Below, one piece after another: positions 24,171 through 37,100 of a stretch of DNA of 64,000 nucleotides. The notes below the pieces were generated by a model. That model made no database searches and was not told the origin of the DNA. It saw nothing but the letters and a program-made list of their open reading frames with translations. Origin of the DNA: Plasmopara viticola (lineage: Eukaryota > Oomycota > Peronosporomycetes > Peronosporales > Peronosporaceae); NCBI GenBank assembly GCA_001695595.3, contig MBPM02000185.1, positions 1-64,000 of the forward strand, written 5' to 3'. Position 1 is the first letter of the stretch. Every line of letters begins with the position of its first letter. The position numbers and the translations under genes were made by a program.

Positions 24171-24514
24171 AGTAGAAACAAGTCTTGGAAAAGGTTGGGG
24201 TGACGCCCTCCTTCCAAGCGCGGGGGCTAAATGCTCGCGCGCTTCGGGCAGGTACTCTTGGGCATCTGCAGGTCTCTAACGAGTCTCACCCTCGACGCGA
24301 CGGTCTCAAGCACCAGGGCGCCACCTGGGCTCTTGCCAAGTCAGAAATAAACAAAATAATGGAAGACCCTCACGACCTCGGTGCTGTCTGTACTACCCGC
24401 CGAACGAGACCCGACGTATGCGGACACCACTCTATGCCGTGGACTAGCCAGACTGAGACTAGCACGTGCATAACTTGGCAACGCGATAACGTAATACAAT
24501 GCAACAAGTAGAAA
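24171..24514 (+). mobile_element. Short LINE-derived element, copy D
   Basis: The body runs from 24187 to about 24506, with the same ends and internal junctions as copies B and C. The flanks carry imperfect direct repeats beginning AGTAGAAA (24171-24178 and 24507-24514), followed by similar but not identical bases. This suggests an older insertion than copy C. Confidence 0.8.
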
Positions 24515-27500
24515 TAAAGTAGATATGATTTTTCATACAATAAATCTATCTTTAAACTGCACTACATCGAGCGCGTCGATCGATCTCCATAGGACAAAGG
24601 CTAAAGAGAGGTCATTCACTAAAAGCTTGTGTCTTTTCTGGTATGCTTTCTTTGTGCGAGATGCAGTTCGACCTTGACCCGCCTGGTAATACTTGCAGTC
24701 AACTTTATGCTCAGCACTCTACCTCACTTGGTGGTCCACAAACACCTCCACCTTTACACGATAAAAGCGATGAGGGTCATCGCAATCTTTGTCGATGATT
24801 ACCTTTTCCCCCGCTAAGGTAGCCGAGAAGCCTCAGGCCAATCACTACGCTCCAATAAAAACCTTATCATTGGAGGGTACGTCCCAAAAGGTTGCATGCA
24901 AATTGCCTCTCCTATATAAATAAGAAGGTCCATTGCTCTTAGGGGTCAAATCCCGACCTAAAATACTCTCGTTGATAGTATTTTAAGTTTTGAGGGTAAG
25001 CAAGAAGAGCGCGAGTAATTCTTGGTCGATTCCTTCGGTGGCTTCGATGGTCGATATTACCGACGAAGGCTATGTATCTCACCCGCCACCATCTACCGAT
25101 GCAAACTTTTCGTCTCTTGAGTAGTCCATTCACTCTCCAAACAAAGAGTTGGACGAAGAAGAGGCCTATCAGAATAGTATTTCCCGGCTTGTGCAATCCA
25201 TAGATCCGAGCAATATGTTCTCCTGCTTTGCGGGGCATGAAAGCTCTTCGAAGTGTCACTCTTTGGATGGCGTCTTTGAACACAATCTGGGTCAAAATGA
25301 GCCGTTCTTCAGCACGACGATACAACGGTCTTGGTGTATCTTATGAACGCATCAAATTGTACTCAAGATTCACTCGACATTGAGACAGCCTGTGGCCTAA
25401 TTGTACACCCAAAACTGTCACCTCCACAATTTATATAAAACCAGAGTAAAGTTGTTGGGTAATACTCCTTAATTTGAGCTACCTTAGCCGAAGTGCTTTA
25501 CGGTAAGCTAGGAGCTTTAGCTTGTTCAGCGTGTAAGCTCACGACTCCCATGTCAGCTTTCGCACAATGCTAATCCAGGCCTGATGAGTCACTTTGATTT
25601 GCTGCTGAAAGACTCTTACATACGCATTATGCAGTGCTTCTACTTGCATATCACAATGGCAATTTGCCGTCGGACCAGAGTCATTTGAGTGTCTCCCTCG
25701 CGTTAATTTAAAGCAGGATTGCCGCGCCACATTACAATGTCTTATCTTTCATGAAAGCTTCTCCGCCTTACAATGCACCTAACAAAAAGTGCAGCTAGCT
25801 TTGACGGTCAAGAAGCTCCAGAAGTGGCCCCTGCCGCCTCGGCCTTGCTCTTTATACACGATAAGCAACGGCCCATTTGTGCACGTATGAGCTTGCTCTC
25901 GATGTTGGCCTTTCGACGTGACTCATTTGAGTCGACTCCGGATCTTTTATGACAAATGGACTCCTTCCGCAATGTAAACTATATCTTATATTTGGGTACT
26001 CCGCCGCGTGTCTCAGCTCGAGATCACCGAATTGCGTGAGAAAGTCGCTTTCTCTTACAGTGAGCTTTAAGTAGGCCGGTCACTTATACGCAAACGCCCA
26101 GTCATGGCCTGGGCACTGGCCTAAAGTACTCGCTATGTTAGCAAGGCTGAGCGCGGGGACAACGCTTCAAAGAGGTACCAAATACCCATATGGGAAAAGT
26201 TACAGACAGCATTGCACCTCATGTCGCCCCTCATAAGATGTCCGGAGCATCAATATTGTTTTGAAAAAAATGATATAAACAACCTATGGCTTTTTGAAAT
26301 ACGAAAGGTCTGATGAAACAATGTTTCATTTGCCTAGAAATACTGAATAAATCTGTCGAGGGGTAGCTTTTCAATTCTCCAACAATGCTTTATATAGAAC
26401 AAAAGCATTTAAATTTCTCCTTCGTATTTGTCTGAGCATCTTAGTTTTAGTCTGGACAGACGAGGTCGCATACCTTGCCCTTTTAATCATATCCAGCTGA
26501 CTTCGCCCGAGTTTTACCGAGTGTACGCATATGAAACTTATTTTAAATTAAGGACCTGTTTTTTCAAGAAGTTCTTTTACTTACAAACATTCGTGCTTTG
26601 AAGAGTTGACAAAAACTAGGCTCATTTGTTTGAAAATCCCTCAGTTCTGAGGATGCGTGAATCGTACTGTTCATTGATGGCTTAAACTATCGGCACCTGA
26701 ATGCGGTGACTCAGCATCCATACTGCATAATATGTATTAAGCGCACGATTGGCCGGTCTATTTGACTACTCGTCTGTGGATGGTCTATTGTTCGCCTCAG
26801 TTAGTGGACTCAACTTATTAAATTTGTGTCTGACAGATTGCAGCGGTAAAGTTCGGGGTTTTGCATAAGACTGTCGTATTAAGTGGCCATGTTGATATAG
26901 AAAAGTATCCATAAATTCCCCTATTGTTCTGCTCTATCTACAACAAGTGTCAAGCGCAAAATTTTGCAACGGCGGCAAACGGAAAAAATTTCATTCATGC
27001 TACTGTTAATTTGGATTGAGGCGACCGCAAAGCTGGTGTTTGCGGATTTCAATGCTTCGCCGGAAACGGCACGCTCTGAAAATGTGAGGACCCTCGTGTA
27101 GGTCTCATTTGTCCTGTAATACTCAGCTACCCCCTTTCACGTCGGGACCATCAAGAACTTTTAAAACAAAATAGCATTTAGTGATGGCTGATTAAAGCAT
27201 CATGTGTCTTCACCTCATTGAACAACGACTTTTTTTCGACTAATAGGAAAGTTTAATTGCTTGAATCATCGCAATAATGTCAAAATACTTTCCGTCATCT
27301 GTCGTACAAACAATTTGCACTACTGGAGAGTTGCTGGCTTCTATGGCCCTGAGATCTGGAGCTATTACTGCTGCCAAGCGGCCACACCGCACCACGGCGC
27401 CCGGGCTCTATGCGCAAAGTCTATGCTCAAGTGATCAGAACGACAGTCTTCGGTAGCCCTAGCGGGGTCACCTACTGTGAAGTTCAAGCCGAGTGAAGCT

Positions 27501-30500
27501 CTAAATTTCCACGTTTGAATGAACTAAGAGCCAAAACGGATTCTTCTTATTTAATAGCCACTATGGCGGCCCCGATCATGGACTTTACGGTTCGCGTGGC
27601 ATTCGCATTCTGATTCCTGGGAGGTCACCCCTCAACCACTCTACCAGAGTTTTTCCGCTCCTGGAGGCGAATGTAGGACAGATGAAAGCAATTTTTCTTC
27701 TGACAAACTTTTAGCTTCGCCAGCCAATAAGCGAGCAAAAAAAGTCATTAATCTGATAATATGCCCATGCAATGAGGGGGATAACGGCCTTTACAACTTC
27801 GCCAACACTCTTATAACAAGTTTAGGTGACGACTTTCATTTGGAAAGGTCCGCTTCGCACTCATCGTGGAAAAGAGTAGGTTGCAATGATGCGAGAGAAA
27901 ACTCGAAGAGGGGCTAGTCTACTAGGAGTTTGAAAAGCCATTAACGGCCAGCTCCTCGTCGTACAAGACCCAGAAGAGTAAGGTCTATGGACTCGCCAAC
28001 CTAAGCTAAGCTTTCATTGCGTAAATACACGTCACATACCTTAATACGATCTAAGTAAATACCCGTTGGTTGCCCGCCCCGTCTGTTGTCAGCGTTTATC
28101 AACTCTGGAAGCGCGATTTCTGTCATCGATCTTTCAAAAGCTCTTGGTCGAGATAGATTTAATTTACTGGACCCTTTTGAGACAGATAAAGATCATGTGC
28201 TCTTGCTTACCACAGCCAAGACAGCGAACAACGGTTTTCATGCCAATATTTAAGTCATTGGGATCAGAGTGAAAAAACTTACCAGCTTTGAAAGAAAAGA
28301 TTATCAGCGATAGACTTCTGTCTGAACACGCAAGTATTCAAGGGTTTGAAACCAGTTCTGAATCTTGATCAACTCCAATGCGTGGCAAAAGTTTGCACAC
28401 CGGCAAAGGATAATTGTAAGCCAATAATAATAACTGCACTATAAAATAGAATGCTTTCGATCTAAGCGATAAATAAGGTGGCTCTAAACATTTTGAGGGT
28501 AAAAGTAAAACTGGCTGGGGAGTTTAGATTTTCGACAATTTAAAGTCATTTCCCTGCCGTGACATCGACAAGTATGAGCCAATCTTAGTCATGTCGTGGC
28601 TAGAAGGATGCTGTCCCTTAATCGACCGATGAGGCAAAGTCAAAGACCCCAGTCCCCAAATTCACGCAACAGGGCTTTGATAAGTCATGTTTTTGCACCT
28701 ATCTTGCGTACGACGCTTTGAAAGAAAGTCTTGGCAATCAAACGTCCGAGAAAAATATGGGACGTACATACTGACACCTCCATGAAAATAAACGTGGCGA
28801 AGAATTCAAAGACTTTCTCAGCAGGTGATTAAGGTCCTCTAGCAGAACCAGTTTACATACGCAATGGTAGAGCTATAGATTGGAAAATACAGTGCCACAG
28901 CTGAGCTATAAAACTGCTACCAACTACGAGGAGCAATTTTAGATCTGGCGGGTGCACTTCAATCGGAGACAGATGTACTCAAACTTTTATGTGCGGCGTT
29001 TGAAGAGGTGATACGAATATCAGAGCCAAAAGCCTATAGTTCGTCCTTAGTTTCACCCGGCACCTCTTCGAAGCGCTGTCCCTGCGCTCACTCTCGCTAG
29101 TAGGTAGATACGAGTGGGCATACGGTGTTTAATAGTACCACCGTACTAGCCAGTGGGCTGAAAGGCCGAGATTATACGAATGTTTCCTTTACCGGCCGGC
29201 CAATCGTGCGAAGGGATCTACTTCCAGCGCAGTCTCGATACCTCGCGTTGAGATGCATGATGGTCTGTTCAACCGCAAGATAATGTGTACGACCAAGAAC
29301 TGTAGTCTTGGTTCCAAGGAAAGGAGTCGTCTAAAGGAAGGCGCAGCATGAAGGGGCCAGGTTTGGCTTTGAACCCTCATTCAAAAGCGTACATTCGGCT
29401 CCGCACGAACAGCACTTTTTCATTAACAAAAGACAAAGACAAAGCGAGAGTGGCCTCCTCCAACTCTATTTGACCACCAAAACTGCGGCAAATTTTAGGG
29501 AGAATGAGTAGTAAAGCTAAGGTACTTTAACAGCTTCTTATAAACTACACAGTTATCCGGAGCTGGCTTGGTTTTCATAAATGATCCGGCCGATCTTTAT
29601 TGCCTTTTTTGCTTCGTTGTGACCTACCCCACGATTCGATTTCCAGTCAGAAAATTGCAAGCATCCCTCTTTTGTAATCCGTGGCATATTGAGTAAGCTG
29701 CGTTAGAGGCCGATCTTTGGTGGTACATTCTGACTTCCCGTAGTAAAAAGACTGCTATGGGTGGTAGCTTCTGGTGCACGACAAAGCGCTATCGGTATTG
29801 GTACCGGTTTGCATTTTGGAGTATTTTGAAATATATATATAGCCGCTGCAAAATTAAATTTTGGTGCATGGGTAGGAACGAATGGATAATATTGTATTAC
29901 ATATATCAGTCGTTAATCTACAATCGAATGCATATGTTAAGACCGAGGATAGAGAATATCTTTTCTGGACAGGACTTTGGATCTTCCGATACGCCTGCTC
30001 AGTGCAAGGCCCAGACTGACTCCGCCAAAAAAAATCTCCTAAAACTAAAACTACATTTCGCATTGTGTACAGACAGTGTTTTCATTGCAAAGACTGATTT
30101 GCGAAAGAAAAAATACAATATGAAAAGCGCTATGTCTGCTTAAAACATTTTGGTGCCGCGACAGTATCTGCATTTTCTGTATATATTTTAAAATAAAGTT
30201 GGCTTTTTAGTGACTGAGACAATAGTTACGATTGCTGGACCCTTATCGTCCAAAAGGTATATGCATCGTTTGCACACCGTTATATTTTTGTAATGACTAA
30301 ACTACTTGAAACGATTATGATTAAGACCTCGTCAAACTGTGAACATCTTCTGCATACCAACTAAAAATGGAAGGATGGCTAACATTCACCATTTGTAAGG
30401 CCTTTAAGCCAGTTTCGACTGAAAATTCTACTTAACGGAGTGATTTCACCCACAAAGACATGGACTACGTTCAATCGCCGAAAATGGTTTAGTCTCAACG

Positions 30501-31139
30501 GCTGCGCCATTCCATCTTGGGCGGCGTGTCAAAGGTGCTTTACCTGCGAATATGGCGCTTAGGCAAAGAAGGGTTTCAATAATTTCTAGCACGATGGGAA
30601 ATGTGCGCATACCGTTTGCCTCCACCCGGTGTTTACGGACGCCTTCGCCTTCAAGTGGTAAAGAAGACAAAAGACTTCGAGAACACTTTCTTTATTCTTC
30701 ACCCGCCACAGCGAAAGCTCTTAGTTTGAGAAATCATTCGTAGCACAATTATTTAAACACAAGTTGCGTTTGATTTAAAAGACAACAGAATGGTAATAGT
30801 ACTAGAGTAGTCATGAGAATGCGGCGAAGCAGTTAAGTTCTTGGAGTCCATTTTTATACAATCAGTTCGAAGGGGGCCAATGCAGCGCGAACAACAGCAA
30901 CAACGCTGCATATTACTGACCGGGATGCTCATTTAAGAAATGCACGAGTGCGCCTGCCAAGATTTGAGTCGGGGACGATGAGAAGTGCATGCTTCGTTGG
31001 TGCATTTTGAGCTCAATAAGGCTTAAACAGTACTTATACATGAGTTCTCTACTTTTGAACTTTCGGTAAATCTTTCTGGATTTGGCCCCCTTACACTTAT
31101 TTTCTCTCAGTAATATGGAACACTATAAAAGTTGGCTAA
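24515..31139. other. Gene-poor, decayed transposon-rich spacer
   Basis: No intact gene is supported. GC-richer patches at 24940-25330, 27340-27640 and 29190-29390 have longer open frames on one strand, but I recognise no domain; they look like transposon relics. 28090-28390 is homologous to 15700-15990 (opposite strand), 30470-30640 to 15110-15250, and 29040-29130 to 38990-39090 (sharing CATCTCTTC-like and CTGTCCCTGC-like blocks). Confidence 0.5.
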
Positions 31140-34110
31140 CAATATATATTTTAATTTGGATTAAAAAATGAATCCAACAAATTTGCATTTGCCTCAAGCG
31201 TAATTTTGAAGTTAATCCGGTCACCAAGTATAAATGTTTGTTTAAGCATCGCTTTTCAAAGATGCGGTAGCAGCAAAAGACATGGTGACAAATATGCAAT
31301 TAGTGGCAAGCAATAAACATATCATCCCTTCAATTATTTCTTATGAGTACACAGGATCCACATACACCGCTTGAAGTATTTGACATGCTTTTATCCTCTT
31401 CTTTTAGAGCATAAGGCACCACTTAAACCATATTTAGACTATCTTTGATTGTGGCCAAACGAGATGGCGGATGCTATGGATTTCATAGGACTTCGCCTGC
31501 ATCTATACCTTATTTTACTTAGTGCTAATAAGAATATTGATTCTTCTGTCACAATCCTATTATCGCTTCAAACAGGCCATGCGATTGCCACATCGTACTC
31601 GAAGTCTTCGTTTTTTACGCGATCCAGCTAGTGAAATTTTCCATAGCAAAAAAAATTGCGGCAATTTTAAAGGCGTGACCTAGTAAAGTACCCTCTGTTG
31701 ATAGCCATGATACTCATTCTTTGCTGGAAGTGCCGCACCGCATCTGAACACGTCACGTCCATGCATATCTTGTCCCTTTGCTGTGGTCCGGTGGTTTGAG
31801 CTTCACTCAACATTGTCGCCACTATATGGACCGGCTTAGTATCTTGCCATGCTAAATCCATCAGAAGTTCTCGCATCGCTGTTTTTGCATCTCGTAACGC
31901 CCGTAACGCCCATTTACTTTGTCTTTCTCGCTTGACACAAAGACTTGCAGAGATTGGTTTGGTTAGGCGCGATCATTCCGCATGCATTATACATTCAACC
32001 AGAAGCTTGAGCAACAGCGCGACACTCGTATCGAATCAAATCTGATGAACAATACGGTCACTAAGAGCACTCAGCATATCCGATCCATACTCTGAAATCA
32101 AGCTTACGTAATGATCAGCTTGGATCGTGTCCATTTATAAAGAAGACATTTCCTGTCTAGCTCCTTGTAATAATTTGTTTTGATTACAGCTCGGCTAATA
32201 ATACATTGACAGTTTGATATGCGGCTGTTCGGCAAAGCGATCAAGCTGGTGTGCACGTTGCCCTTCAACTACAGTTTGCAGCACTACATACAACTCTTGA
32301 ATAACATTATCTCACACAGTAAGATTTCTTTGTAGTTTTGTCTTGCTGTGGAGAACGCGATGCGGCGTTTGGGTCTCAAAATATTGTTTGCATGAGCACA
32401 CCCGTCTTTCAAGCTGTATTCTCTTAGTAGCTTTTCTTCGCATAATTCGTCGCTTTTTAGGACGTAGACCTGTTCTTCGGTATATCCGCGCGACTTTCTT
32501 AAAACAGGACTGTTGCGGCACGATAAAGACATTACAGGAACGTAAGTAGGAGTATTTAATTATGTTAAGGCGCCGGAATGATTAGCTGCGATAACGACGG
32601 CACATATGACGCGATGTGACCTAGTAGACGTTGGTACTGATACAAAAACCTTTCTCTGTCCAAGGGTAGATCACCGACAATGAGCTCAAGCGGCACCCTC
32701 GGTAGTCGCTTCTCTGTCGAAAAATTACGTAGATTAGAAACATATTTATCATCTTGAGAAGGCCAACGGTGATTACGACCGCGGCGTGGTCTTGATTGCA
32801 GCTAAATAACCAGGTTTAACTAAATGCATATAACACTAACCTAATTCGCCTGTGACTCTCTTTCCATGTAATGTCTTGCTCTGATGCACTAGTTTCCAAA
32901 ATTTGCGGGTACCTTTCTGACAAAGACTTGAGTCTTGATACTGAATGTGTTGGAAATATACACCACCGATGCTTAGTTTGAAGGAGCTTTTAAAAGAGAA
33001 ACCAGCACGAGTGGACAGCATCTTGCATGCGCAAGTGTTGATGGTTGTAATCTTTTTTAGGCAATACATTTCAAGTCTTAATAGACTGTAGCGCCGCAAT
33101 TTTTTTCCCGCCGACTAAAGATTACGGCGTCTTGCAAATTTGATTAGCAAGTATCGAAGTTCCGCTTGCTGCACCGGCTACCGAAAGCCAAAAGAGTAGC
33201 GCTTTGTATATGGGAAACACATCTTCGTACGTGTTGGATAGAGCAAACAACTGCGAGTAATAATGCCTCGCAAGCGAGTAGCGTTGGTCTGCAAGACTAC
33301 AAAGACCACACGAAGGTATTGGAGTGCAGCTAACAAAGCTCTGCTAGAAGTGCATAGCTATGCAATACGAAACTGATCCCTGTATTCCTTTTGCCAGACA
33401 TACAGACCACTTTCACTGAAAAATTGATAATATATATAGTAGGTTAATAGATGATTGACGATCGGAGGCCCGTAGAAATACTGACCACGACGAAGCCCGA
33501 ATCTATAAAATATTGCCTGAAAAAGGAGTATAAAAATCCAGAGGTGGTGCTCTTAAAGTGAAAAGTTGTCTTGAGGATTTAAAAACGTCTCCTCGTCTGG
33601 ACGAGAATGTCTTATAAGTATTCATATTGGCAGCATTTACTAAGCCTTGGTCGGAAATCCTAAACTTTAGAAAGAATCAGTATTACCTTTATTAGAGGAG
33701 CATGTCCAAAAAGCCGTCGAAATCTTTAACAAACAGTAGAGTGAGGCATAAGATTGATTCCGTGCCAGGAACAAAGTACTGTCTAAACACTGTCAAGAGA
33801 GCAGTGTGAGCACGTTGATGCCTTTTTAGCCGAAAGAAGAAAAATGGTTCTATGCGGTAGTCAAAGTCCCCACACTAGTCACCGAATTTCTGTAATTAGA
33901 AATTGATTTGAGATTGGCATCTAGCTCAGGCTTATACATATGGACAAACCAAGAATTCAGGGAAATACGTGTTGCTTTACAGCGAATTAGCTAACAACAA
34001 TCGTACCGGGTGTTTATTATACATTGCGCTTAGTTTAATATCAGATCCGGATTAGATGAACGAATAAACGCACCACTGTGGTAAGTTTGCTTCGAGGTAC
34101 TTCATAAAAG
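31140..34110 (-). repeat. Partner arm of the diverged ~3 kb inverted repeat
   Basis: This is the reverse-complement counterpart of 4200-7310, with matching blocks in mirrored order. Frames are broken by stops and indels. The unit is presumably an old transposon inserted in opposite orientations about 24 kb apart. The CCGGTCACCAA block at about 31218 (reverse complement TTGGTGACCGG) resembles a retroelement primer-binding site, but no LTR boundary could be drawn. Confidence 0.6.
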
Positions 34111-37100
34111 TGTTTTTGTGGCATTAAGAGCTATAAACTATCGAGCGCCTGGACGATGATTAATTCTATAATTATGCTTTATTTTGAAAATTCAAGACTT
34201 TTGATGAAGAGGCCGCCACCCCTCCAAATACGAATCAAATTAATTGGCTTTCATGATTTTCGATTGGCTGCACGGTCAATATTCGGTCGGATGTTAATTC
34301 TCAGATTTTACAACTATCTTTACTCAGAAAATGTCATCAGAAAAAGTGAATTTGGCGCAATCTTTCATTGTCACTAATAGGAAAAAGCACGTTAGGTGTG
34401 GCGAGCCATCCTACCTGCCAAGTGCATCTACGTACACTATTTTTGCCTGATGGAGCTGCATTTAGACTGCAGCATCGCTATCAAAATATTAGGACACGAT
34501 GCGCACATTAGTAAAAAAACGGACGCGAGTCAGTAGCAGTAGCTTACAGTCAAAACCTCAAGCCAAGTGTCGTTGCCACATCCAGTATAGAACAATAGCT
34601 CTTCATAACAAAAATACTCGTCTCAGTCAATCTAGATACGCGTCAGTGCATCTAAAATACAAGTGGATAGAGAAATGGATGGTGACTCAGGACTAGACAA
34701 AGCTTCAGTAGAATACGCGACAACTCGTGTCGGACAGTGATAACGAGAGTGATAGGTTATTGATACGTCAAAATGTGTCTGTGAATGTTATAAAGCCAAC
34801 GTGGTTGTTGTCATTTCTCAAGCAACGTTGTGCTACAACAGCGAGGTCGTTGATGACGCAGAGCTCACATCGATTGCAACCGAGTCTACTAAAACAATTA
34901 ACAGACATGAGCCTCGCATTGTTAGACGTGTTCTCTAATTTTCGTGCTAGAACGAACGTAGATCTACGAAACAGACTTCCATCGGCTGTAGACAGATGCA
35001 GTCGCAATCTCCATACAAGAATGAAAACGACGAGTTCAATAGAGCTTGAGAAAAGTGGTATAAATTTTTAAGAGCTTACAGTCTGACATGGTCATTCCAG
35101 TATTTCGATGTCTTGGATGGCTGTTGACAAAGACAAGGCGATGATTTTCACGTCGACGTTGAGAATCTGCATCAAGTGCATCGTGTACTCGAAGTGTCGA
35201 TGATATCCGACCGAAAATTAAGCGTTCAGCCAATCAGAAACCATTAAAGTTGATCAATCGTATCCATATTTGGAGGGGTGGTGGCGAGTTAACCAAAAGT
35301 GATGAATGCGTATCAAATCCCTTGTTTTGACCATCACAAGACTTTATTACGGCATAATTGGACGAGAATTCGTTCACGGTCGCTTTAAAGAGTTTTCGAC
35401 TTCGGAGCCTCTTTTAGCCCGACCAAGGCAAATTTCAAGGTCAGGAAAATATTAACTTTATGCTAAATCTACAAATGTGTATTTGAGGCAGAAGTGCGTT
35501 AGCTTCTCGACTGCTTTGTGAAAAACGATGGGGGGCTTGGGGACTCGAGGAAATGAAGCCGCTGTAGTTTAGCTCACGCCGCGGTCTTTATAAGATTTTG
35601 ATGTTTTGTAAACCCTTGCCACGAGCCTAGTAGCGTCGCTTGGTGGCTCTAAGCTGAATGGATTGTAAAGTGATGACTTAAATTATGCCATCCTCGTTGC
35701 GTTGTAGCAGCGGACGACCGATTGCACGATCGGAAGCGTTTCAAGCGACACTATAAATGTGTCTCGTTTGACAAGGCTAGGACCAGAACCAGACAAGGCT
35801 TTCTTAATCCGATTAGAGCCATTCCGTTTATGACTCTTTCAACACTGATTAATGTATTCGTCTAATTAGTAGAGCAAAGGCGTTGAATCGTGCTTGTACA
35901 AATAATTGGCTACTACCTATAAATTGTTTAACTATTGACAGATGTTTTGCCAAGATATGCCTGGGTGAAACCCTGTTATGCTCGAAACAAGTGTTTAAAA
36001 TAAAAAGTAAGAAGTTATTGCGACGCTGAATCCATCACTAATTGCTTGCTTAGCATCCACATAATGTAGTAACGTCAGTGTATTCGACGACATCGTATGG
36101 ATTTGACACCAAATACAGTGCGCTGTACATCGTACACCCGGACATGTTTAATAGTAGCACGTCTTTTTTCGTAACTAAATTAATTATGCGGGCACCGCTG
36201 CACACTCTGGCATACCACAAGCGTGTACTGATCGACACTTTCGATTCAGCTTACGAACACAATCAGTCGATGATATGTGTGGCGATTTTGACTTACGCAT
36301 CATTCCTGACTTTGTCTATGCGATGTGGAAAGGATATGTGAGCTCTCATTGTTCTCGTGGCAGTAATAACTGCTTAGCGGCACCGTTGTTTAGCCTGACA
36401 CGAGGCCAATCTTGTATTTCTATCGTATATCCGGTAACAGTTTCGATGGAAGGTCGCTGCACGGTCCATGTAAGTGTTTCTTTATTACTTGCTCATCAGA
36501 TCCTCATTATCACGTGAGCACAATTACGCTGTCTATAAAATCAATCTAAGACGTTTTCGCTCAAATTCCTACGGGATTTTGTGTATTTTTGAAAGCACAT
36601 AAATTTGACTTTGTCTCAGCCAAGATTCCAAAAACTTTGAAGCGCTGGACATCTGACAGAAATGTATCTCTGGTAGCTCCTACGATTGCAATGCGCCTAC
36701 CGGGATACACCAACCACTTATACTGTCGATTATACATATAATTAGATCTCTTTGTCAATCGGGGAACGTAGAGATCGTCATGTATCGTATCTTTGCTCTC
36801 ACCTTGCGAAATTTCTTACCCGCAGATGGTAGCATTGTGCTACTCACAGTACTTTGTGAACCTAAATTGCCCTCTTGTTAGTGGCTTTACTTTATTTAGC
36901 TGTAGGCTACAATCAGCCACAGTTATAACGTAATTTATAGCGTCTTCGATAGCCGGTGCTGCGAATGGAGCTATTTTACCCGCCGAGGAAAGCTTTAGAG
37001 ATTTCGTCACGACTACCTTTACGAAAGTTTCATAATTTTTGATGGCATCTGCTCTCATCTCGAGCGTATACTTGCCCAGGCTTTTCTTGATGAGTCATAA

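Noticed and set aside
24939..25325. 128-codon minus-strand frame
   Set aside because: No motif, no homologue in the window and no start context. It may be a transposon relic, but I cannot name it as a gene.
34727..35071. 114-codon frame in the 34-35 kb spacer
   Set aside because: Opposite-strand frames of similar length overlap it, there is no domain or signal peptide, and the composition equals the surroundings.
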